64,000 bases of DNA from Streptomyces sp. NBC_00459 (GCF_036013955.1 NZ_CP107903.1:2170001-2234000); one strand, 5' to 3'; positions 7,623 to 17,117 are shown, counted from the first letter of the stretch. A program made the numbers and translations. Notes: a model not told the origin generated them from the sequence alone.

Positions 7623-8386
7623 TCGGATACGCCACCCTTCACGTCGTACGACTCGTAGCCCTCGTTCTCCAGCTTGTCGGCGAGCTCGGGGCCACCCGAC
7701 TCGACGATCCGGCCGGCCGAGAACACGTGGACGTGGTCGGGCTTGATGTAGCGCAGGATGCGTGTGTAGTGCGTGATCAGCAGGGTGCCGACCTCGCCGC
7801 TCTCGCGGACGCGGTTGACGCCCTCGGAGACGATGCGCAGGGCGTCGACGTCCAGACCGGAGTCGGTCTCGTCGAGGATCGCGATCTTCGGCTTGAGCAG
7901 CTCCAGCTGGAGGATCTCGTGGCGCTTCTTCTCACCGCCGGAGAAGCCCTCGTTGACGTTGCGCTCGGCGAAGGAGGGGTCCATGTTGAGGCGCTGCATG
8001 GCCTCCTTGACCTCCTTGACCCACAGGCGCAGCTTCGGCGCCTCACCGCGGATGGCGGTGGCGGACGTACGAAGGAAGTTGGAGACGGAGACGCCGGGGA
8101 TCTCGACCGGGTACTGCATCGCCAGGAACAGGCCCGCGCGGGCACGCTCGTCGACGGACATCTCCAGGACGTCCTCGCCGTCGAGGGTGACGGTGCCACC
8201 GGTGATCGTGTACTTCGGGTGACCGGCGAGCGAGTAGGCGAGGGTCGACTTGCCGGAGCCGTTGGGGCCCATGATGGCGTGGGTCTCGCCCTGCTTCACG
8301 GTGAGGTCGACGCCCTTGAGGATCTCCTTCGTGGCGTTGTCGGCCTCGACGGTGACGTGCAGGTCGTGGATTTCAAGCGTTGCCAT
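7619..8386 (-). CDS. sufC: Fe-S assembly ATPase SufC
   Basis: The ABC-type ATPase of the SufBCD scaffold, 255 residues. It has Walker A GPNGSGKST, the SufC-type signature FSGGEKKRHE and Walker B AILDETDSGLD. It drives conformational change in SufB-SufD during cluster assembly and is not a transporter. It starts 7 nt after the Rieske gene and overlaps sufS by 4 nt. Confidence 0.96.
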   Translation of the reverse strand: MATLEIHDLHVTVEADNATKEILKGVDLTVKQGETHAIMGPNGSGKSTLAYSLAGHPKYTITGGTVTLDGEDVLEMSVDERARAGLFLAMQYPVEIPGVSVSNFLRTSATAIRGEAPKLRLWVKEVKEAMQRLNMDPSFAERNVNEGFSGGEKKRHEILQLELLKPKIAILDETDSGLDVDALRIVSEGVNRVRESGEVGTLLITHYTRILRYIKPDHVHVFSAGRIVESGGPELADKLENEGYESYDVKGGVSE

Positions 8387-8393
8387 GGGTTCC

Positions 8394-8723
8394 TCAGGAC
8401 TCCTGGGTGAGGGAGACGAGCACGTCGTCCCCTTCGATCTTTACGGGGTATACGGGGACGGGGCGCGTCGCGGGAAGGCCGGACGGCTTGCCGGTGCGGA
8501 GGTCGAAGCTGGAGCCGTGCAGCCAGCACTCGATCTGACAGTCCTCCACCTCGCCCTCGGAGAGCGAGACGTTCGCGTGCGAGCAGATGTCGTGGATCGC
8601 GAACACCTCGCCCTCGGTACGGACGACCGAGACCGGCGTGCCGTCGAGTTCCACCCGCTTGGGGGTGTCCTCGTCCAGCTCGCTCAGCCCACAGGCGCGT
8701 ACGAACGTCGGGGAGGCAGTCAT
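8394..8723 (-). CDS. Rieske [2Fe-2S] ferredoxin of the suf operon
   Basis: A 109-residue Rieske protein. The cluster ligands follow C-x-H ... C-x2-H: CSHANVSL and CWLHGSSFD. It resembles the small ferredoxin subunits of non-haem dioxygenases, but its place between sufD and sufC suggests that it supplies electrons to Fe-S assembly or acts as an early acceptor; this is inference from position. It is conserved at this spot in actinobacterial suf operons. Its start abuts the sufD stop. Confidence 0.92.
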   Translation of the reverse strand: MTASPTFVRACGLSELDEDTPKRVELDGTPVSVVRTEGEVFAIHDICSHANVSLSEGEVEDCQIECWLHGSSFDLRTGKPSGLPATRPVPVYPVKIEGDDVLVSLTQES

Positions 8724-9910
8724 CAGACCGACGCCTCCAGCTCCTCGTCGATCTTCGTGAGGAGGCGCTGCTCGATGTCGTCGACACCGATCTGCTGGAC
8801 CAGCTCGGCGAAGAAGCCGCGGACGACCAGTCGGCGGGCCTCGTCGGCCGGGATGCCGCGGGCCATCAGGTAGAACAGCTGCTCGTCGTCGAACCGCCCG
8901 GTGGCACTCGCGTGCCCGGCGCCGACGATCTCACCGGTCTCGATCTCGAGGTTCGGTACGGAGTCCACGCGGGCGCCGTCCGTGAGAACCAGGTTGCGGT
9001 TCAGCTCGTAGGTGTCGGTGCCCTCGGCCTTGGCCTCGATCAGCACGTCGCCGATCCACACCGCGTGGGCGCCCTCGCCCTGGAGCGCGCCCTTGTAGGC
9101 GACGTTCGACTTGCAGTGCGGGGTGTTGTGGTCGACCAGGAGGCGGTGCTCCTGGTGCTGGCCGGCGTCCGTGAAGTACAGGCCGAACAGCTCGGCCTCG
9201 CCACCGGGACCGGCGTAGGAGACGCGCGGGTGGAGGCGTACGAGGTCGCCGCCGAAGGTGACCACGAAGGACTTGAAGGTGGCGTCGCGGCCGATCAGCG
9301 CGCTGTGCTGGGCGACGTGCACGGCCTGGTCGTCCCAGTCCTGGATGGAGACGACGGTGAGCTTGGCGCCGTCGCCGAGGACGTACTCGACGTTGGCGGC
9401 GATCACGGCGTCACCGGTGTGGTCGATGATGACGACCGCTTCGGCGAAGGCGCCCAGCTCGATGAGCTGGTGGCCGTAGCGCACCCCGCCCTCGCCGTGC
9501 ACGGCGACGCGGATCGGCTCGGTGAGGACCATCTCCTTGGGGACGGTGATCACACCGGCCGCCTCGAAGGAGCTGAACGCCTGGGCGGCGACGCGGTCCA
9601 CGGGGGTGCCGGCCCGCCCGAGGCGCGCGTCGTCACGGCCGACGGCCTCGACGGTGACGCCTGCGGGTGCCTGGACGTCCACCTTCACGCCGGTGCCGGT
9701 GGCGACGGCGGTGCCGTCGTGCAGCCCGCGCAGGCGCTCCAGCGGGGTGAACCGCCACTCCTCCTCGCGGCCGTGGGGGACGGGGAAGTCCGCCACGTCG
9801 AAGGAGGGGGGCGCGCTCATGCGCGTGGCAACGGTCGACTCGGCCGCGGCAGCAACCGCGATCGAGCCGGCGGTGGTGCTGCCCACCGGAATATTCTGGG
9901 CCTCAGCCAT
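8723..9910 (-). CDS. sufD: Fe-S cluster assembly protein SufD
   Basis: A SufD of 395 residues, partner of SufB in the SufBC2D scaffold. The C-terminal SufBD beta-helix domain contains AYKGALQGEGAHAVWIGDVL, GAGHASATGRFDDEQLFYL and ARGIPADEARRLVVRGFF, all closely parallel to SufB in the same operon. The N-terminal part has the expected PHGREEEWRFTPLERLRGL. It lies 57 nt after sufB. Confidence 0.95.
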   Translation of the reverse strand: MAEAQNIPVGSTTAGSIAVAAAAESTVATRMSAPPSFDVADFPVPHGREEEWRFTPLERLRGLHDGTAVATGTGVKVDVQAPAGVTVEAVGRDDARLGRAGTPVDRVAAQAFSSFEAAGVITVPKEMVLTEPIRVAVHGEGGVRYGHQLIELGAFAEAVVIIDHTGDAVIAANVEYVLGDGAKLTVVSIQDWDDQAVHVAQHSALIGRDATFKSFVVTFGGDLVRLHPRVSYAGPGGEAELFGLYFTDAGQHQEHRLLVDHNTPHCKSNVAYKGALQGEGAHAVWIGDVLIEAKAEGTDTYELNRNLVLTDGARVDSVPNLEIETGEIVGAGHASATGRFDDEQLFYLMARGIPADEARRLVVRGFFAELVQQIGVDDIEQRLLTKIDEELEASV

Positions 9911-9967
9911 GGCTGTCGGTCTGCTCTCTTTCCTGCGTAAGTGGCTTGATGGGACGGCGACCGGCGA

Positions 9968-11392
9968 TCAGCCGACCGAACCTTCCATCTGGAGCTCGAT
10001 CAGCCGGTTGAGTTCCAGCGCGTACTCCATGGGCAGTTCCTTGGCGATCGGCTCGACGAAGCCGCGCACGATCATCGCCATCGCCTCGAACTCGGACATC
10101 CCGCGGCTCATCAGGTAGAAGAGCTGGTCGTCGGAGACCTTGGAGACGGTCGCCTCGTGGCCCATGGACACGTCGTCCTCGCGGACGTCGACGTACGGGT
10201 ACGTGTCGGAGCGGGAGATGGTGTCCACCAGCAGCGCGTCGCACAGCACGTTGGACTTGGAGCCGTGGGCGCCCTCGCCGATCTCGACGAGACCGCGGTA
10301 GGACGTACGGCCGCCACCGCGCGCGACGGACTTCGACACGATGTTCGAGGAGGTGTTCGGCGCCATGTGGACCATCTTGGAGCCGGCGTCCTGGTGCTGG
10401 CCCTCGCCCGCGAAGGCGATGGAGAGGGTCTCGCCCTTGGCGTGCTCGCCCATCAGGTAGACGGCCGGGTACTTCATCGTCACCTTGGAACCGATGTTGC
10501 CGTCGATCCACTCCATGGTCGCGCCCTCGTACGCCACGGCGCGCTTGGTGACCAGGTTGTAGACGTTGTTCGACCAGTTCTGGATGGTCGTGTAGCGGCA
10601 GCGGGCGTTCTTCTTGACGATGATCTCGACGACCGCGCTGTGCAGGGAGTCCGACTTGTAGATCGGCGCCGTACAGCCCTCGACGTAGTGCACGTAGGCA
10701 CCCTCGTCGACGATGATCAGGGTCCGCTCGAACTGGCCCATGTTCTCCGTGTTGATACGGAAGTAGGCCTGGAGCGGGATCTCGACCTGCACGCCCTTGG
10801 GCACGTAGATGAACGACCCGCCGGACCAGACGGCGCTGTTCAGCGACGCGAACTTGTTGTCGCCGACCGGGATGACCGTCCCGAAGTACTCCTTGAAGAG
10901 CTCCGGGTGCTGCTTCAGCGCGGTGTCGGTGTCGAGGAAGATGACGCCCTGCTCCTCCAGGTCCTCACGGATCTGGTGGTAGACGACCTCGGACTCGTAC
11001 TGGGCCGCGACACCGGCGACGAGGCGCTGCTTCTCCGCCTCGGGGATGCCGAGCCTGTCGTACGTGTTCTTGATGTCCTCGGGCAGGTCCTCCCAGGACT
11101 CCGCCTGCTTCTCCGTGGAGCGCACGAAGTACTTGATGTTGTCGAAGTCGATCCCCGACAGGTCCGAGCCCCAGTTGGGCATGGGCTTCTTGTCGAAGAG
11201 GCGCAGGCCCTTCAGACGGAGCTTGGTCATCCACTCCGGCTCGGACTTCTTGGCCGAGATGTCGCGGACGACGTCCTCGTTGATGCCGCGCCTGGCAGAG
11301 GCACCGGCCACGTCGGAGTCGGCCCAGCCGTATTCGTACGTACCCAGACCCTCGAGCTCGGGGTGGGCGGTCTCCTCGATGGGGAGCGTCAT
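9968..11392 (-). CDS. sufB: Fe-S cluster assembly protein SufB
   Basis: A SufB of 474 residues, the scaffold on which clusters form. Diagnostic segments are [32 protein letters not shown] and [18 protein letters not shown]. No intein is present, unlike mycobacterial SufB. Its ATG overlaps the sufR stop by 4 nt, so regulator and scaffold are cotranscribed. Confidence 0.96.
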   Translation of the reverse strand: MTLPIEETAHPELEGLGTYEYGWADSDVAGASARRGINEDVVRDISAKKSEPEWMTKLRLKGLRLFDKKPMPNWGSDLSGIDFDNIKYFVRSTEKQAESWEDLPEDIKNTYDRLGIPEAEKQRLVAGVAAQYESEVVYHQIREDLEEQGVIFLDTDTALKQHPELFKEYFGTVIPVGDNKFASLNSAVWSGGSFIYVPKGVQVEIPLQAYFRINTENMGQFERTLIIVDEGAYVHYVEGCTAPIYKSDSLHSAVVEIIVKKNARCRYTTIQNWSNNVYNLVTKRAVAYEGATMEWIDGNIGSKVTMKYPAVYLMGEHAKGETLSIAFAGEGQHQDAGSKMVHMAPNTSSNIVSKSVARGGGRTSYRGLVEIGEGAHGSKSNVLCDALLVDTISRSDTYPYVDVREDDVSMGHEATVSKVSDDQLFYLMSRGMSEFEAMAMIVRGFVEPIAKELPMEYALELNRLIELQMEGSVG

Positions 11393-12174
11393 GCTGGGTT
11401 CCTCCCGGCGGTACTTGCAGATGCTTTATGGGTGGTGGTGGACAACTGTGGAGCAGGTGGCGCCGAGGCGTGTGAGGCCTTGGGAATGAATGTCGTGCAC
11501 ACACCGTCGCCGTGGGCGATGGTCGCGAGCCGCTGGACATGCGTTCCGAGCAGCTGGGAGAAGATCTCAGCCTCTGCCTCGCAGAGCTGCGGGAACTTCT
11601 CCGCGACGTGGACCACCGGGCAGTGGTGCTGGCAGAGCTGCTCTCCGACCGGTGCGCTGCGCGCCGTAGCAGCGTACCCGTCCGCGCTCAGGGCCTTGGC
11701 CAGTGCTTCGGCGCGCTTTTCGGGGCCGGCGGCCTCGACGGCCTCACGGTAGCTCGCGGCCTGCTCGGCGAACCGGGCACGCGCGAACGTGAGCACCGCC
11801 TCGTCGCCGCCCTCGCGCGCTGCGATCCAGCTCAGCGCGTCCATGGCGAGCTTGTCGTACGACTGGTCGAAGGCGTCGCGTCCGCAGTCGGTGAGCGCGA
11901 AGGCCTTGGCGGGCCGGCCACGGGTACGCGCCCCGTAGACCCGCTGCTCACGCGGTTGTACGACGTCGTCGGCGACGAGCGCGTCCAGGTGACGCCGTAC
12001 GGCCGCATGGGTCAGTCCCAGGCGCCCGGCGAGTTCGGCGACGGTCGACGGTCCGTGGTCCAGGATGGATCGCGCGACCCGGTTGCGCGTCGAGCGCTCA
12101 CCGGTCGCGATCTCCTCCTGGGGGGCGCCCGTGGAGGCCGCCGCGCCCTCGCCATCCCCGCCGTCGTATTTCAC
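11389..12174 (-). CDS. sufR: Fe-S responsive repressor SufR
   Basis: A 261-residue DeoR/ArsR-like winged-helix regulator. The DNA-binding part is [20 protein letters not shown]. The C-terminal cluster-binding Cys are in [18 protein letters not shown] (C-x3-C-x12-C), which would hold a [4Fe-4S] cluster sensing Fe-S and redox status. I chose GTG 12174 (VKYDGGDG). An ATG at 12243 gives a longer N-terminus, but that would put the operators inside the gene. The SufR box sits exactly on the start, consistent with autoregulation of the whole suf operon, as reported for Streptomyces and cyanobacterial SufR. Confidence 0.9.
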   Translation of the reverse strand: MKYDGGDGEGAAASTGAPQEEIATGERSTRNRVARSILDHGPSTVAELAGRLGLTHAAVRRHLDALVADDVVQPREQRVYGARTRGRPAKAFALTDCGRDAFDQSYDKLAMDALSWIAAREGGDEAVLTFARARFAEQAASYREAVEAAGPEKRAEALAKALSADGYAATARSAPVGEQLCQHHCPVVHVAEKFPQLCEAEAEIFSQLLGTHVQRLATIAHGDGVCTTFIPKASHASAPPAPQLSTTTHKASASTAGRNPA

Positions 12175-12187
12175 AACACCATTGTTG
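12174..12187. promoter_or_regulatory. SufR box CAAC-N6-GTTG
   Basis: CAAC at 12174-12177 and GTTG at 12184-12187 are separated by six bases, exactly the SufR operator described for cyanobacteria and Streptomyces. It overlaps the sufR start codon. No TANNNT -10 can be placed convincingly next to it. Confidence 0.8.
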
Positions 12188-12246
12188 CGTAATTCCTCAG
12201 AGCACGGCAAGCCGCGTCCGGCCCGCACGACGGTGCCCTGCATCAC

Positions 12247-12260
12247 TTAGGCTCACCTAA
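12247..12260. promoter_or_regulatory. iron box (DmdR1/IdeR/DtxR-type) upstream of sufR
   Basis: TTAGGCTCACCTAA matches the last 14 bases of the Streptomyces iron box TTAGGTTAGGCTCACCTAA; the first five bases of the consensus are not kept. It lies 73-86 nt before the sufR start and about 150 nt before the divergent ABC exporter. It probably ties suf expression to iron. Confidence 0.6.
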
Positions 12261-12412
12261 CCTGACCTGCGGAAACGATCTTTGATCGATCAGAGACCGC
12301 CCCGGAGCAGCACAGGAGCACACCCGGAGCCGGGCCCGCACCGGGCCACGAACGGGTCCTGATCCGGCCCCGCGCGCCTGGGCCCACCTTCCCGTACCTA
12401 GACTCTGGAACC

Positions 12413-13336
12413 ATGCGAAGCGAGCCCGTGGTCCAGGTCCAGGCCCTGGTGAAGCGGTACGGAACGAAGACCGCGGTGGACGGCCTCGACCTGGTGGCCC
12501 TGGCGGGCATCACCGCCGTACTCGGCCCGAACGGCGCGGGCAAGACGACCACCGTCGAGACCTGCGAGGGGTACCGCAGACCGGATTCCGGGACGGTGCG
12601 CGTCCTGGGCCTCGACCCCGTGCGGGAGGCCGCCGCCCTGCGTCCACGGGTCGGCGTGATGCTCCAGTCCGGCGGTGTCTACTCGGGCGCCCGCGCCGAC
12701 GAGATGCTCCGCCACGTGGCGAAACTCCACGCACACCCGCTCGACGTGGACGCCCTCGTCGAGCGCCTCGGCCTCGGCAGCTGCGGCCGGACGACCTACC
12801 GCCGCCTCTCCGGGGGCCAGCAGCAGCGTCTGGCGCTCGCGATGGCCGTCGTCGGCCGCCCCGAGCTGGTCTTCCTCGACGAACCGACAGCCGGCCTCGA
12901 CCCCCAGGCCCGCCGCGCCACCTGGGACCTGGTCCGCGACCTGCGCGCCGACGGCGTCTCCGTCATCCTCACCACCCATCACATGGACGAGGCCGAGCAG
13001 CTCGCCGACGACGTCGCGATCATCGACGCCGGCAAGGTCATCGCCCAGGGCAGCCCCGAACAGCTGTGCCGCGGCGGCGCCGAGAACACCCTGCGTTTCA
13101 TGGGCCGACCCGGCCTGGACGTGCACTCCCTGCTGAAGGCCCTCCCGGCGGACTGCACAGCCGTCGAACTGACCCCGGGCGCCTACCGCGTGGGCGGCAA
13201 GGTCAACCCGCAGCTCCTCGCGACGGTGACGTCCTGGTGCGCCCAGCACGGGGTGATGCCGGACCGGATCTCGGTGGAACGGCACACCCTGGAAGACGTC
13301 TTTCTGGAGCTGACCGGCAAGGAGCTGCGTTCATGA
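12413..13336 (+). CDS. ABC exporter ATP-binding protein
   Basis: An ATPase of 307 residues of the drug/antibiotic-export class (DrrA-like). It has Walker A GPNGAGKTT, signature LSGGQQQR, Walker B LVFLDEPTAGLD and H-loop LTTHHMDEAEQ. The C-terminal extension (about 230-307) is typical of this class. It overlaps the permease gene by 4 nt, giving a two-gene exporter. A TAGACT -10 ends 8 nt before the ATG, so the transcript may be leaderless. The substrate is unknown; position next to suf and ctaA is conserved in Streptomyces as far as I recall. Confidence 0.92.
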   Translation: MRSEPVVQVQALVKRYGTKTAVDGLDLVALAGITAVLGPNGAGKTTTVETCEGYRRPDSGTVRVLGLDPVREAAALRPRVGVMLQSGGVYSGARADEMLRHVAKLHAHPLDVDALVERLGLGSCGRTTYRRLSGGQQQRLALAMAVVGRPELVFLDEPTAGLDPQARRATWDLVRDLRADGVSVILTTHHMDEAEQLADDVAIIDAGKVIAQGSPEQLCRGGAENTLRFMGRPGLDVHSLLKALPADCTAVELTPGAYRVGGKVNPQLLATVTSWCAQHGVMPDRISVERHTLEDVFLELTGKELRS

Positions 13337-14115
13337 CCACCACCGCCGGCGGTACGGGCACGTACACCCCACAGCCGGGTGCCGCCCCGCTCCCCCGCAT
13401 GATCGGGGCGCAGGCGGCCCTGGAGACGAAGATGCTGCTGCGCAACGGCGAGCAGCTGCTGCTGACGGTGATCATCCCGGCTCTGCTCCTGCTGCTGTTC
13501 GGCTCGGTGGACATCGTCGACACGGGCGCCGGCAAGGCCGTCGACTTCCTCGCCCCGGGCATCCTCGCGCTCGCGGTCATGTCCACAGCCTTCACCGGCC
13601 AGGCCATCGCGACGGGCTTCGAGCGCCGCTACGGCGTCCTGAAGCGGCTCGCCTCCTCGCCTCTCCCCCGCTGGGCCCTGATGACGGCGAAAACAGCGTC
13701 CGTGCTGGTCACCGAGGTCCTCCAGGTCGCCCTGCTGACGGCCATCGCCTTCGCGCTCGGCTGGTCCCCGCACGGCAACCCCTTCGCCGTGCTCCTCCTG
13801 CTCCTCCTCGGCACGGCCGCCTTCTCGGGCCTCGGCCTGCTGATGGCGGGCACCCTGAAGGCGGAGGCCACGCTGGCCGCCGCGAACCTCGCCTTCCTGC
13901 TGCTCCTGGTGGGTGGCGGGGTGATCGTCCCCCTGGACAAGTTCCCGGCCGGCGCCCAGGACGTACTGGGCCTGCTCCCGATCTCGGCCCTGTCGGACGG
14001 GCTGCGGGACGTGCTGCAGCACGGCGCCGGGATGCCGTGGGGCGACCTGGGGATCCTCGCGGTGTGGGCGGTCGTGGGACTGGCGGCGGCCGGCCGGTTC
14101 TTCCGCTGGGAGTGA
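13333..14115 (+). CDS. ABC-2 type exporter permease
   Basis: A 260-residue ABC-2 permease with about six membrane segments, including LLLTVIIPALLLLLFGSV, a segment at FLAPGILALAVMSTAF and LLLLVGGGVIVPLDKFP. The RRYGVLKRLASSPLPRW loop is the conserved cytoplasmic ABC-2 motif. It pairs with the ATPase through an ATGA overlap. It probably moves a hydrophobic compound or lipid outward. A short hairpin (14143-14164) follows. Confidence 0.9.
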   Translation: MTTTAGGTGTYTPQPGAAPLPRMIGAQAALETKMLLRNGEQLLLTVIIPALLLLLFGSVDIVDTGAGKAVDFLAPGILALAVMSTAFTGQAIATGFERRYGVLKRLASSPLPRWALMTAKTASVLVTEVLQVALLTAIAFALGWSPHGNPFAVLLLLLLGTAAFSGLGLLMAGTLKAEATLAAANLAFLLLLVGGGVIVPLDKFPAGAQDVLGLLPISALSDGLRDVLQHGAGMPWGDLGILAVWAVVGLAAAGRFFRWE

Positions 14116-14142
14116 GCGGTGGGAGCTGGCCTCAGAGGTGAC

Positions 14143-14164
14143 CGAGGGGCCGGGGGACCCCTCG
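14143..14164 (+). terminator. hairpin after the ABC exporter
   Basis: CGAGGGG at 14143-14149 pairs with CCCCTCG at 14158-14164 around an 8-nt loop. It lies between the permease stop and ctaA and is a modest terminator candidate. Confidence 0.45.
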
Positions 14165-14201
14165 TGAAAGCGTGCACAAGCAGCCGCCTACGATGGGACG
14201 C

Positions 14202-15209
14202 GTGCCAAAGATGACCCCCGCCGAGGCCCTGTCCGCCGTGCGGAACCCGCTTGCCCTCATCGCCGCCCGCTGGACGCCGACCCCCCGTACCGTGCGGCGT
14301 GCGGCGCTCGCCGCGCTCGTCATGTCGGTGGTCATCGTGGTCACCGGCGGTGCCGTACGGCTGACCGGTTCGGGCCTCGGCTGCCCGACCTGGCCCAAGT
14401 GCACCGACGACTCGCTGACGACGACGAGCGCGATGGGCGTGCACGGCGTCATCGAGTTCACCAACCGCATGCTGACGTACGTGCTGTGCGCGGCGGTCGG
14501 CTGGGCGATCATCGCCGCCCGCTCGGAGAAGCCGTACCGCCGCAGTCTGACCCGGCTGGGCTGGGCGCAGTTCTGGGTCGTCATGAGCAACGCGGTCCTG
14601 GGCGGCGTCGTAGTCCTGGTCGGCCTCAACCCGTACACGGTCGCGGCCCACTTCCTGCTCTCCTCGGCCCTGATCGCGGTCGCCGCGGTGATGTGGCAGC
14701 GCACGCAGGAGGGCGACGGGGCGCCCCAGCCGCTGGTCGGCAAGGCCGTGCAGCAGTTGGTGTGGTTCCTGGTGGTCGCCACGGTCCTGCTGATCGCCGT
14801 CGGCACGGTGGTGACCGGGTCGGGCCCGCACGCGGGTGACTCCAGCGAGATCGAACGCATGCCGCTCGACTGGGAGAACGTCAGCAAGCTGCACGCGGTG
14901 CTCGCCTGGATCGTGGTGACACTGACGTTCGCCCTGTGGTTCGTCCTGAAGGCGGTCGACGCCCCCAAGGGCCCGCTGGACCGCACCCGGGACCTGTTCC
15001 TGATCCTGCTCGCCCAGGGCGTCATCGGATACGTCCAGTACTTCACGAACCTCCCCGAGGTCCTGGTCGGCCTGCACATGCTCGGTTCGGCACTGGTGTG
15101 GATCGCCGTCCTGCGTGTCCTGCTGGCCCTGCGCGAGCGCCCCGCGCTCCCCGCCCCGGCCGACGTACCCGGCCCGGCGACCGAGGCGACGGTCGGCACG
15201 CGCGCGTAG
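14202..15209 (+). CDS. ctaA: haem A synthase CtaA (COX15/CtaA family)
   Basis: A 335-residue membrane enzyme with eight helices that oxidises haem O to haem A for cytochrome aa3 oxidase. Visible landmarks are the Cys pair in GCPTWPKC, and haem-ligand His residues in GVHGVIEFTNRML, VAAHFLLS, SKLHAVLAW and VGLHMLGSAL. I chose GTG 14202 because TACGAT at 14189-14194 sits 7 nt before it, as in a leaderless promoter; ATG 14193 and GTG 14172 are alternatives. ctaB lies 2.5 kb away on the opposite strand. Confidence 0.92.
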   Translation: MPKMTPAEALSAVRNPLALIAARWTPTPRTVRRAALAALVMSVVIVVTGGAVRLTGSGLGCPTWPKCTDDSLTTTSAMGVHGVIEFTNRMLTYVLCAAVGWAIIAARSEKPYRRSLTRLGWAQFWVVMSNAVLGGVVVLVGLNPYTVAAHFLLSSALIAVAAVMWQRTQEGDGAPQPLVGKAVQQLVWFLVVATVLLIAVGTVVTGSGPHAGDSSEIERMPLDWENVSKLHAVLAWIVVTLTFALWFVLKAVDAPKGPLDRTRDLFLILLAQGVIGYVQYFTNLPEVLVGLHMLGSALVWIAVLRVLLALRERPALPAPADVPGPATEATVGTRA

Positions 15210-15224
15210 ACGTTCTTCAGGGCA

Positions 15225-15992
15225 TCAGCTGTACGAGGTCACCAGACGGTCGATCGCGCCGCCCAGGTAGTCCCGCGTCAGCTCGGCTCGCCGCTCGCGC
15301 CACCCTTCGTCGTCCGGTCCGCCTTCCTGCCGGTACCGCCGCCGCGCGATGTCCTCGACGACCTCCGCGGGTGCCCCCAGCCCCGGCAGCAGGTCCAGTG
15401 CCTCCCGTTTCGAGATCAGGCTGCCGTCCCTCAGGGTCATGGTGGCCCGGGCGAAGGTGACCAGCCCCAGATCGACCCAGACGTCCTGAGTCCAGAGGTG
15501 GGCCTTGTCCACGACGGGCCGCCAGAAGTCGCGCTGGTCGTGTACGACGAAGTCGGTCAGCTGCCGGTCCGGCACCACCGGAAGCAGCTCCCCGGGAGCC
15601 TTCCCGTGCAGCACCCGTCCGAAGGCGTGCAGCTCGCGCCGGGTCACCGGGGTGACGGTGCGCCGGAACAACTGGCTGTGCGCCCAGGTGAGGTGCCGTC
15701 GCCCGGGGTTGGCCGTCGTCGCGTCGGACAGGTAGGTGCAGTGCAGCAGCGGGGCGAGCGGGTGCGCGCGCAGACGGGCGTGCAGCTTTCCCACCCGCCA
15801 GGCGGTGCCCGGCCCGATCGGCCCCTCCAGGACGGCGATCAGGTCGAGGTCGCTGCGGCCCTCCTGGTAGTCGCCGCCGCCGAGCGATCCGTGGGCCCAG
15901 ACGGCGACCGGGGCGAGTGCTCCCAGCTCTCCCAGGAAGCGGTCCAGCAGGGCCTCGGTCGAGGCATCCGTACGAGTCCCGTGTGTCGTCAT
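15225..15992 (-). CDS. nucleotidyltransferase-fold protein (ANT/AadA-like)
   Basis: 255 residues. The N-terminus has a minimal nucleotidyltransferase motif, AHGSLGGGDYQEGRSDLDL: GS at residues 35-36 and the D-x-D metal ligands at 48 and 50. The rest is helical, as in aminoglycoside adenylyltransferases. It may adenylylate a small molecule, but it is too diverged to name a substrate or claim antibiotic resistance. The first Met of the frame is at 16007; I prefer ATG 15992 (MTTHGT). It lies just 18 nt past the amidohydrolase gene stop, on the same strand. Confidence 0.75.
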   Translation of the reverse strand: MTTHGTRTDASTEALLDRFLGELGALAPVAVWAHGSLGGGDYQEGRSDLDLIAVLEGPIGPGTAWRVGKLHARLRAHPLAPLLHCTYLSDATTANPGRRHLTWAHSQLFRRTVTPVTRRELHAFGRVLHGKAPGELLPVVPDRQLTDFVVHDQRDFWRPVVDKAHLWTQDVWVDLGLVTFARATMTLRDGSLISKREALDLLPGLGAPAEVVEDIARRRYRQEGGPDDEGWRERRAELTRDYLGGAIDRLVTSYS

Positions 15993-16010
15993 GCCCCCAG
16001 TCTTCACACC

Positions 16011-17117
16011 TCACCCCAGCCCATACACGCGCCGCGCGTTCCCCGCCGCGATCAGTCCCGCCACCCGCTGCGCGTCCCCCAGCGACCACGCCCCCTCGGC
16101 GACCCAGCCGCCGAGCACCTGGCCGAGGGCCTCGCGGAAGAGTCGGGCGCCCACCACATGGAGCTCGGGCAGGCCGTGGGCACCACTGGAGAAGATGATC
16201 TTGCCGAACGGGGCGAGTTCGAGGATCTCGGCGAGGATGGCGGCGGCCCGGGCACCGGTGCGGACCAGGGCGGCGCCCAGGTCGGCGTACACATGCGGGA
16301 AGACCCCGGCGAGGTGGGCCGCGTGGCGGTGGTACGGGTACCCGTGCAGCAGCACCAGGTCGGTGCCGAGGCCGGCCGTCGCCCGGACGAAGTCCGTGAG
16401 CAGGACCGGGTCGGTGCGGTCGATACGTAAGCCCGGTTCGCCCAGTCCGGCGTGCAACTGGAGCGGCAGGCCCGAGGCGATCGCGATCCACAGCAGGTGG
16501 CGCAGCAGCACCGGGTCGCTGAGCGTGCCGCCGACCCGGCGCCCGGCCAGCCAGCGGCCCGCCGCGCCCCGGACCTCCCCCGGCCCGGGCGGATCGGGCG
16601 CGAGCGCCAGTCCGTGCCGTACGCCCGCCACGGAGGTGAAGGCGACGGCGCTCGTCGCCGCGCCGTGCACCGACTCGGCGAGGTTGGCGAGGAAGGACTC
16701 GACGGTGCCCGAGGTGTCGGCCACCTGTTCGGCGAGGAGTTCGAGCCGGACGACCTCATGGGCGTCGGCGGCCCCCGCGGCGGCCATCTCACCGGGCCCA
16801 GTGAGGTCGCCGGGCAGCCCGGCGTCCACCAGATATGTCGTGATTCCGCTCCCCCGCAGCAGCCGCCGGCCCGATTCCAGTACGCCGAGTTCACGGCGCC
16901 GGGCGAGATAACGGGCGGGGGAGGCGTGCGGTTCCAGGCCGAGCAGCGGGGGGCACCAGCGGCGTACGGCGAACCCGGTCTGGGTGTCGAAGAGGGTGGT
17001 ACCGGCGGCGGGCGGCCCCTCGGTACGCGCGAGCTGGGCCTCGAAGGTGCCCAGGCCCAGCTCTGTTCTCAGTACGCCGTGGCAGTACTGGTCCACGAGG
17101 GACGGCGTTTCGATCAT
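16011..17117 (-). CDS. amidohydrolase-family protein (FluG N-terminal-like)
   Basis: A 368-residue TIM-barrel amidohydrolase of the amidohydrolase_2 type. Visible parts are VDQYCHG near the start (standing for the usual D-x-H-x-H, with Tyr-Cys in place of the first His), GLPLQLHAGLGEPG, LHGYPYHRHAAHLAGVFPHVYADL and KIIFSSGAHGLPEL. The order matches the N-terminal half of FluG and related nitrilase-like hydrolases. Loss of one metal ligand suggests altered metal binding. Reaction unknown. It is probably cotranscribed with the nucleotidyltransferase gene. Confidence 0.75.
   Translation of the reverse strand: MIETPSLVDQYCHGVLRTELGLGTFEAQLARTEGPPAAGTTLFDTQTGFAVRRWCPPLLGLEPHASPARYLARRRELGVLESGRRLLRGSGITTYLVDAGLPGDLTGPGEMAAAGAADAHEVVRLELLAEQVADTSGTVESFLANLAESVHGAATSAVAFTSVAGVRHGLALAPDPPGPGEVRGAAGRWLAGRRVGGTLSDPVLLRHLLWIAIASGLPLQLHAGLGEPGLRIDRTDPVLLTDFVRATAGLGTDLVLLHGYPYHRHAAHLAGVFPHVYADLGAALVRTGARAAAILAEILELAPFGKIIFSSGAHGLPELHVVGARLFREALGQVLGGWVAEGAWSLGDAQRVAGLIAAGNARRVYGLG

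Noticed and set aside
12174..12246. Longer SufR start at ATG 12243
   Set aside because: It would place the SufR box inside the coding region; GTG 12174 agrees with the conserved N-terminus.
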